A stretch of DNA of 64,000 nucleotides from assembly GCA_024349245.1 (NCBI GenBank), contig JALDNG010002573.1:1-64000 (forward strand). Reading direction: 5' to 3'. The notes under the pieces were generated by a model that did not search any database, had not been told where the DNA came from, and worked only from the letters and a program-made list of their open reading frames with translations. Both the position numbers and the translations under genes were made by a program. Of this stretch, positions 37,174 through 50,900 are shown piece after piece (positions within the stretch are counted from its first letter, which is position 1; the number at the start of each line of letters is the position of its first letter). The DNA is from Neodontobutis hainanensis. Lineage: Eukaryota > Chordata > Actinopteri > Gobiiformes > Odontobutidae.

Positions 37174-38569
37174 TCAGTGAGACAGGAGCCAGTGAAGAAA
37201 TTTCAGGATGGGGGTGATGTGTTCATGCTTGCGCACTCTCATCAGGATTCTGGCAGCGCTATTTTGGATGTACTGAAGTCTCTGGATGCTTTTGCCAGAG
37301 ATCCCGATGAGGAGTGCATTACAGTAGTCCAGCCTGGAAGAAACAAAGGCATGTACGAGCTTCTCTGCATCCTCCATGCTGAGTATTGGACGGAGTCTGG
37401 CGATGTTCTTGAGATGAAAGAATGAGGTCTTGCATAGGTGTTTAATGTGGGTGTCAAAGGTGAGATGAGGATCCATTTTGACACCTAAATTACTGACCGA
37501 TGTGGAAAGGGATATATTATGGCCGGAAAAAGTGATGCTAGTGATGGTTGAAGTGCGAAGTTGATGTGGTGTACCAATTAAGATGGCATCAGTTTTAGAG
37601 CAATTTAACTGAAGGAAATTGAGCTTCATCCACATCTCTATCTCCTCCAGGCAGGTGGTCAATGTGGATGTTGGTAGGGGAGCAGAGAAAGTGGAGGTTG
37701 TCCTTAAATACAGCTGCGTATCATCAGCATAACAATGGAATGATATACCATGTCTACTAATGATTTTACCAAGGGGGAGCATGTAAATGGAGAAAAGTGT
37801 GGGACCCAGCACAGAGCCCTGAGGAACACCACAGGTGACATTATGAGTGAGTGATTTGGCTTTGCCCAGGGCAACGTACTCAGTTCTGCCAGTCAGATAT
37901 GAAATGAACCAGTCGTAAACATTTTCTGAAAGTCCAATGGTGTATTTCAGGCGGTGTAGAAGAATGTTATGGTCTACTGTGTCAAAAGCAGCTGTTAGAT
38001 CTAGCAGGATAAGTAGTGATGGGAACCAGTATCTGCCGCCATCAGAAGGTCATTGGTGATCCTGACCAAGGATGTTTCAGTGCTATGACCAGGGCGGAAA
38101 CCCGACTGAAATTTTTCAAACAGGTTATTGTTTTGAGGTGAGTATGAAGTTGTACTGCAACTATTTTTCCAAAACCTTTGATAGAAATGGTAGGTTTGAG
38201 ATGGGCCTATAGTTGCAGAGGACTTCAGGGTCCATAGTTGTTTTTTTAAGTAGAGGTTTGATGACAGCGGTTTTTAATGTGGATGGGATATGACCAACCA
38301 GAAGGGAGTTTTTTATTATCTTGGTGATAAATGGAGAGACAACAGAGAGGTTGGCCTTCAGCAGAGTGGAAGGAAAGGATCCAAGGCACAGGTGGCGGCT
38401 TCATCTTTCTGATAACATCCTCCACTTCTTCCTGTGTGACATCAGTGAAAGAGCTGAGGGGCTGGACAATCTTCAATGCTGGATCTTCCGTTGGAGGAGG
38501 CAGAGCAGCAGTGGTAGTGAGTTGAGAGCGGATATTATTTACTTTTTGTTTGAAAAAGGTAATAAACAT
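37174..38569 (-). pseudogene. LINE reverse transcriptase, frameshifted (copy 2)
   Basis: The central part is better preserved than in copy 1. One open segment (37,174-37,812) runs from LGPTLFSIYMLPL through the intact motif C FHCYADDTQLYL (YADD codons at 37,720-37,731) to the thumb-like LGVKMDPHLTFD and LDYCNALL. The C-terminal tail (LWNTLPDYLRAPQ, 36,880-37,170) is in another frame. The upstream finger region (38,246-38,569 and the gap after it) is broken. The catalytic residues are present but the protein could not be made as read. Confidence 0.85.
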
Positions 38570-38706
38570 ATTACACCTCTCCTCAGTGGTCTCATAGTGG
38601 GAGAGTACGGGGGGTTTGAGAAAGTGGTTTATTGTTGAAAAAAGTTGTTTTGAGTTTCCAGGACTGTTATTGATAATAGTGGAATAATACCGTGACCGCG
38701 CGTCTT

Positions 38707-39779
38707 TCAGAGCTTCTGCATAAGCCCTCTTTGTTCCCTGTATGCCTGTTTGTGAACAGTCAGTCCAGAAGCCTTGAACCGCCGCTCAAGGACACGCCCA
38801 GCTGCTTTCATCTTTCGCAGCTCGCAGGTGTACCAAGGTGCTGACCGTGTGAATGAGACGGTCCTTGGTATCAGAGGGGCATGGAGGTCCAGGAGACTGC
38901 TCAGGGACTGGTTATAGAAATCCACCGAGTCAGCAACGGAAACCAAGTCAGAAAGGCCAATGGAAAGAGAGGAGATATGTTGAAGGTCCTGGACCAGGAC
39001 ATCCGCATTGATGTTTTTCAACTTTCTATAGTAGATCTGTCTCTTTGGTTTGATGAGAGAAAGGAAAGGGCAACTCCATTGCCACAACCTTGTGATCTGA
39101 AAATCCAAGATCATAAACCTGTAGGTTACTGATGAGAGCTGAGTTTGAAATGATTAAATCGAGTATGTGTCCCCTGGAATGTGTGGGGACATCAACATGT
39201 TGTTGTAGGTTGAGAGTCTAGCAGCTGAAGAAAATCAGCAGCAAGATGACATGAGGGGTGTCAACATGAATATTTATATCTCCCAGGATAATAATATTGG
39301 AGGTAGTACAAAGTGTAGTGAGGAGATCAGATATTTCCGGATAAACACAGAATTTTGCTTAGGGGCCGATAAATTAGGAGAACAGTCATTGGAAAAGGAG
39401 GCTTGCATTTAAATGCTAGACACTCACATGAAAATGTCGCAGGCAGCGTAATGCGGGACAACTCCAGGTCCTGTCGGTGAATGACGGCTAGGCCACCACC
39501 CGGCCGGTGCTGCGGCGGCCTCCAAGTAACTGTATCCAGGGGACAGGCTTCATTTAGGGCAGAGAACACCTCTGGCTGATGCCATGTTTCTGTTAAACAC
39601 ATGAAGTCAAGTCTTTTATCCCTAATGTGTTCTTCAATCAGTACAGATTTATTATTGATGGATTGAGTGTTAAAAAGTTCGAATTTAACCAATGACTGAG
39701 GGGTGAATCTCTGAACTGGACACAAAACATTAAAATCCACTCCACGCAGGCTGGAATCCACTCCACGAAATGTATCCAA
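38707..39779 (-). pseudogene. LINE apurinic-type endonuclease, frameshifted (copy 2)
   Basis: The first half (39,327-39,779) keeps LFNTQSINNK and CLTETWH. Small indels alter CPPGYSYLEAARSTGRG to a shifted stretch within CPLDTVTWR...GGGLAVIHR. The second half (38,707-39,114) starts near the SDH motif, which is itself disrupted by an indel. The D-x-N region around 39,270 is out of frame. Copy 1 shows what these segments looked like. Non-functional as read. Confidence 0.8.
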
Positions 39780-39870
39780 CCCAAAGTGTGGGGATCCGTG
39801 CTGGAGAGTGGATGTCTCGCGATATTTCCATTGTTGATAGTGACTGGAGCAGAGGCATTCTGATGACGCA

Positions 39871-40188
39871 TTAAGTATGCGACAGATGACCAGAGAGAAG
39901 GAATGCTTGTAGAATAGCTGTTTGGATGGTTATGGAAGATGAATTTCCGACCAGATCCTCTATGAATGTACCGCGGACGACGAAGGAGTCCAAGTTCTTT
40001 GATAATGGGGATATTAAATCCAGGTGTGGTTGCGAGATGTAGTCCACGGTTGGGAGCTGGAATAGCGGAGCGACATTCTGACCGAGGATGTCAGCCAGAC
40101 AGCGCAAGCTAGCAGACAACACCAGCACAGCAGCGAAAATAGTAGTAGGTAGGTGCTCCTTGCAGTTATAAGCATAGTTTAAAAACAC
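39871..40188 (-). pseudogene. LINE N-terminal fragment, 105 residues (copy 2)
   Basis: Same 105-residue segment as 12,425-12,742, starting MFLNYAYNCK. No motif recognised. It may be leader sequence or the start of the large reading frame. Confidence 0.45.
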
Positions 40189-40287
40189 AATTTAAAAATC
40201 GCTGGCGAGCAGAGTGAGAAGCGGCGAACACACAGCGCCAGCGTCCTCTCCAGCCTCTAGATACCCACAGGCCCTTAGCTTGTCGAC

Positions 40288-43200
40288 CAGACTGTAGAAG
40301 AGCAGTAGTTCAGACTGTAGACAAGCATTAGAACAAACTGTATATTTGAATTAGAAAACACTATAGACATGCTTTAGAACAGACTGTAGAGGTGCAGTTT
40401 AACAGACTGTAGACGAGCATTAGAACAGACTGTATTTGAGTATAAGAAAACACTCTAGACATGCTTTGGAACAGACTGTAGAGGTGCAGTAATACAGACT
40501 GTAGACGAGCATTAGAACAGTCTGTAGAAGTGCAGTATTACAGACTGTAGATGTGCAGTAGAACAGACTGTAGACATTTATTAGAAGAGATTTTAGACCT
40601 GCAGTAGAACAGACCATAGATGAGCAGTAGTAAAGACTGTAGACTTGCATTAGAACAGACTGTAGATGTGCAATAGAACAGACTGTAGATGTGCAGTAAA
40701 AAGAATGTAGAAGTGCAATAGAACAGACTGCAGTAGAGCAGAGGTACAGACTGTAAAATGGCATTAGAACAGACTGTAGAAGTGCAGTTGAACAGACTGT
40801 AGACTTGCAGTTAAACAGACTTCAGAGCAGCAGTAGTACAGACTCTAGATTGGCTTTAGAACTGACTGTAGACGTCCAGTAGAACAGACTGTAGATGTGC
40901 ATTAGAACAGACTGTAGATGTGCATTAGAAGAGACTGTAGACCTTTAATAAAACCGACTAGAGTCGTGCAGTAGAACAGACTGTAGAAGAGCAGTAGAAG
41001 AGACAGTGGACTTGCAGTTGAACAGACTGTAGATGTGCATTAGAACAGACTGTAGATGTGCAGTAGAACAGAATGTAGACTTGCAGTAGAACAGACTGTA
41101 GAGCAGCAGTAGTACAGACTCTAGACTGGCATTAGAACAGACTGTAGACCTGCAGTAGAACAGACTGTAGAGGAGAAGTAGAACAAACTGTAGAGGTGGA
41201 GTAGTAAAGACTTTTATTGGGCATTAGAACAGACTGTATTCGAGCAATAGAACAGACTATATATGTGCAGTAGTACAGACTGCATTAGAACAGACTGTGG
41301 ACGAGTATTTGAAGAGACTATAGATGTCCAGTAAAACAGACTAATGATGCTGTAGAAGAATAGAATTTAAATGTCCGTTAGTAGAGACGAGCATTAGAAC
41401 AGACTTTATATTAGTATTAGAAAACTCTCTAGACATGCTTTAGAACAGACTCTAGAGGTGCAGTTTAACAGATTGTGGACGAGCATTAGAACAGACTGTA
41501 TATGAGTATTAGAAAACACTCTAGACATGCTTTAGAACAGACTGTAGAAGAGCAGTAGTTCAGACTGTAGACAAGCATTAGAACAAACTGTATATTTGAA
41601 TTAGAAAACACTATAGACATGCTTTAGAACAAACTGTAGAGGTGCAGTTTAACAGACTGTAGACGAGCATTAGAACAGACTGTATTTGAGTATAAGAAAA
41701 CACTCTAGACATGCTTTGGAACAGACTGTAGAGGTGCAGTAATACAGACTGTAGACGAGCATTAGAACAGTCTGTAGAAGTGCAGTATTACAGACTGTAG
41801 ATGTGCAGTAGAACAGACTGTAGACATTTATTAGAAGAGATTTTAGACCTGCAGTAGAACAGACCGTAGATGAGCAGTAGTAAAGACTGTAGACTTGCAT
41901 TAGAACAGACTGTAGATGTGCATTAGAAACAGACTTTAGAAGTGCAGTAGTAGAGACTGTAGATGTGTAGTAGAAAAGACTGTAGACATTTATTAATACA
42001 GACTATAGTCGTGCAGTAGAACAGACTGTAGACGTACAATAGACCAGACTGTAGAGGTGCAGTTGAACAGACTGTAGACGTGCAGTTGAACAGACTTTAG
42101 TGCATCAGTAGTACAGACTCTAGATTGGCTTTAGAACAGACTGTTGTCAAGCTTTAGAACAGACTGTAAACGTTCAGTAGAACAGAATGACAATTAGAGA
42201 CTGTAGACGACCAGTAGAACAAACTGTAGATGTGCATTAGAAAAGACTGTAGATGTTTATTAAAAAAGACTTTAATCGTGCAGTAGAGCAGACTGTAGAC
42301 GTACAATAGAACAGACTGTAGAGCTGCAATTGAACAGACTGTAGACAAGCAGTTGAACAGACTTCAGAGCAGCAGTAGTACAGACTCTAGAATGGCTTTA
42401 GAACAGACTTTAGATGAGCTTTAGAACAGACTGTAAATGTTCAGTAGAACAGACTGACAATTAGAACACATTGTATATGTGCAGTAAAACAGACTGTAGA
42501 AGTGCAGTAGAATAGACTGCAGTAGAGCAATAGTACAGACTGTAAACTGGCATTAGAAGAGACTGTAGAAGTGCAGTAGTACAGACTGTAGATGTGCAGT
42601 AGTACAGACTGTAGACGTTTATTAGATCAGACTGTAGACCTGCAGTAGAACAGACCGTAGATGAGCATTAGAATAGACTTTAGAAGTGCAGTAGTAAAGA
42701 CTGTAGATGTACAGTAGAACATACTATAGACGTTTATAAGAAAAGACTGTACACATGCAGTAGAACAGACTGTAGATGAGCAAGAGTACAAACTGCAGAG
42801 CAGCAGTAGTAAAGACTCTAGACTAGCAATAGAACAGACTGTAGACCTGCACTAGAACAGAATGTAGAGGAGAAGTAGAACAAACTGTAGAGGTGGAGTA
42901 GTAAAGACTTTTATTGGGCATTAGAACAGACTGTATTCGAGCAATAGAACAGACTATAGATGTGCATTAGAACAGAATGCATTAGAACAGACTGTGGACG
43001 AGTATTGGAACAGACTATAGACGAGTTTTAGAACAGACTGTAAATGTCCAGTAAAACAGACTAACGATGCTGCAGAAGAATAGAATTTAAAAGTCCGTTA
43101 GTAGAGACTGTAGACGAGTATTAGAACAGACTGTATATGAGTATTAGAATAGACTGTAGACATGCTTTAGAACAGACTGTAGAGGTGCAGTAGTACAGAC

Positions 43201-46200
43201 TGTGCACGAAAGGTAGTACAGACTGTTGACTTGCATTTAAACAGACTGTAGATGTACATTAGAACAGAATGTAGACATACAATAAAACAGACGTAGAGGT
43301 GCAGTTGAACAGACTATAGACATGCAGTTGAACAGACTTCACAGCAGCAGTAGAACAGACTCTAGACTGGCTTTAGAACAGACTGTAGACAAGCTTTAGA
43401 AATGACTGTAAACGTCCAGTAGAACAGACTGACAATGTGCGGAAGAAAAGACTCTAGAGGTGCTGTAGTACAGACTGTAGGTGAGCATTAGAACAGACTG
43501 TATATGAGTTTTACAAAACACTGTAGACATGCTTTAGAACAAACTGAAGAGGTGCAGTTGGGTAGACGAGCATTAGAACAGACTGTATATGAGTATTAGA
43601 AAACACTCTAGACATTCTTTAGAACAGACTGTAGAGGTGCAGTAATACAGACTGTAAACGAGCTATAGAACAGACTGTAGAAGTGCAGTAGTATAGACTG
43701 TAGATGAGCAGTAGAAAAGACTGTATACGTTTATTAGAACAGACTGTAGAAGTGCAGTAGAACAGACTGTAGACAAGCAGTGGTACAGACTCTAGACTTG
43801 CATTAGAACAGACTTTAGATGTGCATTAGAACAGACTGTAGATGTTCAGTAAAAAGAATGTAGACATGCAGTAGAACAGACTGCAGTACAGCAATAGTAC
43901 AGACTGTAAACTGGCATTAGAACAGACTGTAGAGCTCCAGTTGAACATTCTGTAGACTTGCAGTTGAACAAACTTCAGAGCAGCAGTAGTACAGACTCTA
44001 GATTTGGCTTTAGAACTGACTGTAGACGAGCATTAGAGCAGACTGTAAACGTCCAGTAGAACAGACTGACAATGTGCAGAAGAACAGACTGTAGAGGTGC
44101 AGTAGTACAGAATGTAGACGAGCATTAGAACAGACTGTATTTGAGTATTAGAAAACACTGTAGGCATGCTTTAGAACAGACTATAGAGGTGCAGAAGTTC
44201 AGACTGTAGATGACCATTAGAACAGACTGTATATAAGTTTTAGAAAACACTCTAGACATGCTTTACAACAGACTGTAGAGGTGCAGTAATACAGACTGTA
44301 GACGAGCATTAAAAAGACTGTAGAAGTGCAGTAGTACAGACTGTAAATGTGCAGAACAGACTGTAGACGTTTATTAAAACAGATTGTAGACGTGCAGTAG
44401 AACAGACCGTAGATGAGCGGTAGTACAGAATGTAGACTTGCATTAGAACAGACTGTAGATGTGCATTAGAACAGACTGTAGATGTGCAGTAAAACAGACT
44501 GTAGACATGCAGTAGAACAGACTGCAGTAGAGCAATAGTACAGATTGTAAACTGGCATTAGAACAGACTGTAGAGGTGCAGTTGAAAAGACTGTAGACTT
44601 GCAGTTAAACAGACTGTAGACAAGCAGTAGTATATACTGTAGACTTGCATTAGAACAGACTGTAGATGTGTATTAGAACAGACTGTAGACATACAATAGA
44701 AGAACCTGTAGAGATGCAGTTTAGCAGACTGTAGACATGCAGTTGTACAGACTTCAGTGCAGCAGCAGTACAGACTCTAGATTGGCTTTAGAACAGACTG
44801 TAGACGATCATTAGAACAGAATGTATTTAAGTATTAGAAAACACTGTAGACATGCTTTAGAACAGACAGTAGAGGTGCAGTTGTACAGACTGTAGATGAG
44901 CATTAGAACAGAATGTATTTAAGTATTAGAAAACACAGTAGACATGCTTTAGAACAGACAGTAGAGGTGCAGTTGTACAGACTGTAGATGTGCAGTAGAA
45001 CAGACTGTAGACGTGCAGTAGAACAGACTATAAATGAGCATTAGAATAGACTTTAGAAGTGCAGTAGTACAGACTGTAGAAGTGCAGTAGAACAGACTAT
45101 AGATGTGCAGTAGAACAGACTGAAGACGTTTATAAGAAAAGACTGTAGACGTGTAGTAGAACAGACTGTAGATGAGCAGTAGTACAGACTGTAGACTTGC
45201 ATTAGAACAGACTGTAGACATGCATTAGAACAGACTATAGATGTGCAGTAGAACAAACTGTAGATGTGCAGTAGAACAGACTGACGATGTGCAAAAGAAT
45301 AGACTGTAGAGGGCAGTAGTTGAGACTTTACACGAGCATTAGAACAAACAGTACATGAGTATTAGAAAAGACTGTAGACATGTTTTAGAACAGACAGTAG
45401 AGTTCCAGTAGTACAGACTCTAGACGACAATTAGAACAAACTGTAGATATGCAGTAGAAGAGACTGTAAAGGTGCAGTAGTACAGAAAGTTAACAATTAT
45501 TAAAAGAGACTGTAGGAGTGCAGTAAAACAGACTCTAAACAATAATTAGAACAGACTGTAGACATCCAGTAGAACAGACTGTAGATGTGCATTAGAGGAG
45601 ACTGTAGACGTTTATTAAAAGAGACTATAGTCGTGCAGTAGAACAGACTGTAGTGGTGCAGTTGAACAGACTGTAGACGTGCAGTTAAACATACTTCAGA
45701 GCAGCAGTAGTACAGACTCTAGATTGGCTTTAGAACAGACTGTAGACGAGCATTAGAACAGACTGTAAACGTCCAGTAGAACAGACTGACAATGTGCAGA
45801 AGAATAGACTGTAGAGATGCAGTAGTACAGACTGTAGAAGCGCATTAGAACAGACTGTATATGAGTATTAGAAAACACTCTAGACATGCTTTAGAACAGA
45901 TTGTAGAGGTGCAGTAGTTCAGACTATAGACAAGCATTAGAACAGACTGTAGATGTGCAGTAGAAGAGACTGTATAGGTGCAGTAGTACAGACTGTCGAC
46001 AATTATTAGAAAAGACTATAGACGTGCAGTAGAACGGACTGTAAACAAGTATTAGAATAGACTATATATGAGTATTAGAATAGATTGTAGACATGCTTTA
46101 GAAGAGACTGTAGAGGTGCAGTAGTACAGACTGTAGAAGAGCAGTAGTACAGATTATAGACTTGCATTAGAACAGACAGTAGATGTGCATTAGAATAGAC

Positions 46201-47060
46201 TGTAGACGTACAATAGAAGTGACTGTAGAGGTGCAGTTGAACAGACAGTAGACGTGCAGTAGAAGAGACTGTAGATGTGTAGCAAAAAAACAGACTGCAA
46301 TTTAACAGACTTCAGAGCAGCAGTAGTACAGACTCTAGATTGGCTTTAGAACAGACTGTAGACGAGCTTTAGAACAGACTGTAAATGTCCAGTAGAACAG
46401 ATTGACAATTAGAACAGATTGTAGATGTGCAGTTAAACAGACTATAGACATGCAGTAGAACAGACTGTAGACTTGCATTAGAACATAATGTAGATGTGCA
46501 TTAGAACAGACTATAGATGTGGAGTAAAACAGACTGTAGACGTGCAGTAGAATAAACTGCAGTGGAGCAGTGGTACAGACTGTAAACTGGCATTAGAACA
46601 GATTGTAGACATGCAGTAGAACAGACTGTAGAGGTGCAGTTGTACAGACTATAGACGTGCAGTAGATCAGACTGTAGATGAGCAGTAGTACAGATTGTAG
46701 ACTTGCATTAGAACAGACTGTAGATGTGCATTAGAACAGACTGTAGCTGTGCAGTAGTACAGAATGTTGATAATTATTAGAACAGAGAGTAGATGTGCAG
46801 TAGAACGGACTCTAGACAATTATTAGAACAGACTGTAGATGTCCATTAGAACAGATTGTAGATGTGCATTAGAACAGACTGTAGATGTGCATTAGAAGAG
46901 ACTGTAGACAATTATTAAAACAGACAATAGTCGTGCAGTAGAACAGACTGTAGACAAGCAGTAGAACAGACTGTAGATGTGCAGTAGAACAAACTGTTGA
47001 GGTGCAGTAATACAGACTGCAAACGAGCATTATACAGACTGTAGAAGTGTAGTTGTACAG
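40288..47060 (-). repeat. 23-bp satellite, reverse, between LINE and solo LTR B (copy 2)
   Basis: Counterpart of 12,843-19,608. CG-associated differences include GTAGACGTGCAG near 44,387 against GTAGTGCAG near 16,938, and GTAGACGTGTAG near 45,147 against GTAGTGTAG near 17,695. No gene seen. Confidence 0.93.
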
Positions 47061-47424
47061 TGTTATAATAATTTTAATTTTAATGTTTATTGTTACTGGG
47101 ACGTATAGTTCTCCTCAGGTCATGTCAAATTCATGTCATGCCCTTCGTGCTAATCCAAGCATTAAGTAGACATAACAGGACTGAGACATGGCTTGTCACG
47201 GGACTTCTGCTCCTGGACCATTGTGAACGCCTCTCACCAGGGGACGTCACTGTGTTGTATATAATCCCATGTTATGTTTACATCTTTAAGCAAACCTTCC
47301 GCTGTAATATTGTGCTGCTTTGCTTCTCCTTGCAAGGATTAATTTTTGGCCATTGCTTGTTAAATTATAATCGGTCTCCGTTTCTCTCTGGTTAAATATA
47401 TGGATATAAAATATTCCTATAACA
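47061..47424. mobile_element. Solo LTR B (364 bp), copy 2
   Basis: Same element, ends and TACAG target duplication (47,056-47,060 and 47,425-47,429) as 19,609-19,968. It differs by small indels: CCCTTCGTGCTAATCC here against CCCTTGCTAATCC, and CCAGGGGACG against CCAGGGACG. The 101-residue open frame across it (47,090-47,395) is broken in copy 1 and resembles nothing I know. Confidence 0.75.
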
Positions 47425-47983
47425 TACAGACTGTAGATGTGCAGTAGAACAGAATGTAGACGTTTATTAGAACAGACTGTATACCTGCAGTAGAACAGAC
47501 TGTAGATGTGCATTAGAAAAGACTGTAGACGTTTATTAAAAATAGACTATAGTCGTGCAGTAGAACAGACTGTAGACGTGCAATAGAACAGACTGTAGAG
47601 GTGCAGTTGAACAGACTGTAGATGTGCATTAGAACAGACTGTAGATGTGCATTAGAAGAGACTGTAGACAATTATTAAAACAGACAATAGTTGTGCAGTA
47701 GAACAGACTGTAGACAAGCATTAGAAATTACTGTAACGTCCAGTAGAACAGACAATGTGCAGAAGAATAGACTCTAGAGGTGCATTACTACAGACTGTAG
47801 ATGAGCATTAGAACATACTCTATATGAGTATTAGAAAACACTGTAGAAATGCTTTAGAACAGACTGTAGAGATGCAGTTGTATAGATTGTAGACAAGCAT
47901 TAAAACAGACTGTAGAAGTGCAGTACTTCAGACTGTAGATGTGCAGTAGAAAAGACTATTGAGGTGCAGTAGTACAGAATGTC
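47425..47983 (-). repeat. 23-bp satellite, reverse, to the orientation switch (copy 2)
   Basis: Counterpart of 19,969-20,528, ending at the same palindrome AATGTCGACATT (47,978-47,989). Confidence 0.92.
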
Positions 47984-50900
47984 GACATTTATTATTGCCC
48001 TTCTACTGTCTCTTCTAATGCTCGTCTACTGTCTGTATTACTGCACCTCTACAGTCTGTACTAAAGCACATCTACAGTCTGTTCTAATGCTCGCCCACAG
48101 TCTGTTCTATTGTATGTCTACAGTCTTTCTACTGCACATCAACAGTCTGTTCTAATGCTTCTACAGTCTGTACAACTGCACCTCTACTGTCTGTTCTACT
48201 GCATGTCTACAGTCTGATCTAATGCCATTTTACAGTCTGTACTATTGCTCTACTGCACTCTATTGTACTGCACGTCTACAGTCATTTTTACTGCACATCT
48301 AAAATCTGTTCTAATTGTCAGTCTGTTCTACAATCTACAGTCTGTACTAATTCTGCTCTGAAGTCTGTTCAACTGCATGTCTACAGTCTGTTCAACTGCA
48401 CCTCTACAGTCTGTACTCCTGCACTTCTACAGTCTGTTCTAATGCTCGTCTACAGTCTGTATTACTGCACCTCTACAGTCTGTTATAAATGCATGTCTAC
48501 AGTGTTTTCTAAAACTCATATACAGTCTGTTTATTTGCTCATCTACAGTCTGTACTACTGCAGCTCTAGAGTCTATTCTTTTGCACATTGTCAGTTTGTT
48601 CTACGGGACGCTTTACAGTCATTTCTATTGCTCGTTTACAGTCTGTTCTAAGGTAATTCTAGAGTCTGTACTACTGCTGCTCTGATTTCTGTTCACCTGC
48701 ACGTCTACAGTCTGTTTTACTGCAAATCTACAATCTGTTCTAATTGTCAGTCTGTTCTACTGGACGTTTACAGCCTGTTCTAAAGCTCATCTACAGTCTG
48801 TTCTAAAGCCAATCTAGAGTCTGTACTACTGCTGCTCTGACATCTGTTCAAATGCACATCTAAAGTCTGTTCAACTGTCTACAGTCTGTTTTACTGCACA
48901 TCTACAGTCTGTTCTAATGCACATCTACAGTCTGTTCTAATGCAAGTCTACAGTCTGTACTACTGCTCATCTACAGTCTGTTCTATTGCACATCTACAGT
49001 CTGTTCTGATAAATGTCTACAGTCTGTTCTACTACACATCTACAGTCTGTACAACTGCACCTCTACAGTCTGTTCTACTGGCTGTCTACAGTCTGTTCTA
49101 ATGCCATTTTACAGTCTTTACTACTGCTCTACTGCAGTCTATTCTACTGCACTTCTACAGTCTGTTCTACTGCGACTATAGTCTGTATTAATAAATGTCT
49201 ACAGTCTTTTCCAATGCACATCTACAGTGTGTTCTTGTGGAAGTCTACAGTCTGTTCTAATAATTGTCTAGAGTCTGTTCTACTGCACGCCTACAGTCTC
49301 TTCTAATAATAGTCAACATTCTGTACTACAGCACCTCTACAGTCTCTTCTACTGCACATCTACAGTTTGTTCTAGTGGTCGTCTACAGTCTGTACTACTT
49401 CACCTCTACAGTCTGTTGTAAAGCATGTCTACAGTCTTTTCTAATACTAATGTACAGTCTGTTCTAATGCTCGTGTAAAGTCTTAACTACTGCACCTCTA
49501 CAGTCTATTATTCTGCACATCGTCAGTCTTTTCTAATGCACATCTACAGTCTGTTCTAATGGACAACTACAGTCTGTTCTAATGCACATCTATAGTCTGT
49601 TCTAATGCTCGTCCACAGTCTGTTCTAATGCAGGTCTTTAGTCTGTACTATTGCACATCTACAGTCTGTTCTACTAGACATATACAGTCTGTTCTAATGC
49701 TCGTCTACAGTCTGTTCTATTGTACGTCTACAGTCTCTTATAATGCTACTTTACAGTCTGTACCTCTGCTCTACCGCATTTTGTTCTACTGCACGTCTAT
49801 AGTCTTTTTATAAACGTCTATAGTCTATTCTACAGCATTTCTACAGTCATTACTACTGTACTTCTAAAGTCTATTCTAATGCTCATCAACAGTCTGTTTT
49901 AATGCAAGTCTACAGTCTGTGCTACTGCTCATCTACAGTCTGTACTACTGCACTTCTAAAATCTGTTCTAATGCTCATCTGCAGTCTGTATTACTGCACC
50001 TCTACAATCTGTTCTAAAGCATATCTAGAGTGTTTTCTAATATTCATATAGAGTCTGTTCTAATGCTCGTCTACAGTCTGTACTACTGCACCTCTATAGT
50101 CTATTCTTCTGCACTTTGTCAGTCTGTTCTGATAAACGTCTACAGTCTTTTCTACTACACATCTACAGTCTCTACTACTGCACTTCTAAAGTCTGTTTCT
50201 AATGCACATCTACAGTCTGTTCTAATGCAAGTCTATAGTCAGTACTACTGCTCATCTATGGTCTGTTCTAGTGCAGGTCTACAGTCTGTTCTAATAATCG
50301 TCTACAGTCTATAGTCTGTTCTAATGCTCGTCCACAGTCTGTTCTAATGCAAGTCTATAATCTGTACTACTGCTCATTTACAGTCTGTTCTAATGCAAGT
50401 CTACAGTCTGTACTACTGCTCATTTACGGTCTGTTCTACTACAGGTCTACAGTCTGTTGTAATAAACGTCTACAGTCTGTTCTACTGCACATCTACAGTC
50501 TGTACTACTGCACTTCTACAGTCTGTTCTAATGCTCGTCTACAGTCTGTATTACTGCACGTCTACAGTCATTTCAACTACACCTCAACAGTCTGTTCTAA
50601 TGCCAGTTTACATTCTTTACCTCTGCTCTACTGCAGTCTGTTCTACTGCTTGTCTACTGTCTGTTCTACTGCTGCTCTGAAGTCTGTTCAACTGCATGTC
50701 TGTAGTCTGTTCAACTGCACCTCTACGTCTGTTCTATTGTATGTCTACATTCTGTTCTAATGCACATCTACAGTCTGTTCTAATGCAAGTCTACAGTCTG
50801 TACTACTGCTCGTGTACAGTCTGTACTATTGCACCTCTACAGTCTGTTCTAAAGTATGTCTACAGTCTATTCTAATACTCATACACAGTCTGTTCTAATG

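Larger units (their letters stand above)
36752..40287 (-). mobile_element. L2/CR1-type non-LTR retrotransposon, copy 2
   Basis: Second copy of the LINE at 9,297-12,842, with the same insertion point, the same (TAA)7 tail (36,752-36,772) and the same 5' boundary at GTCGAC. It differs by many one- to three-base indels in homopolymers and near CG (for example GGGGGAGCATG against GGGGAGCATG). Different frameshifts are thus seen in each copy, which suggests consensus errors in addition to real decay. Confidence 0.9.

Noticed and set aside
47090..47395. A 101-residue open frame as a possible gene
   Set aside because: It lies inside solo LTR B and is broken in the near-identical copy at 19,609-19,968 by small indels. 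No recognisable domain.
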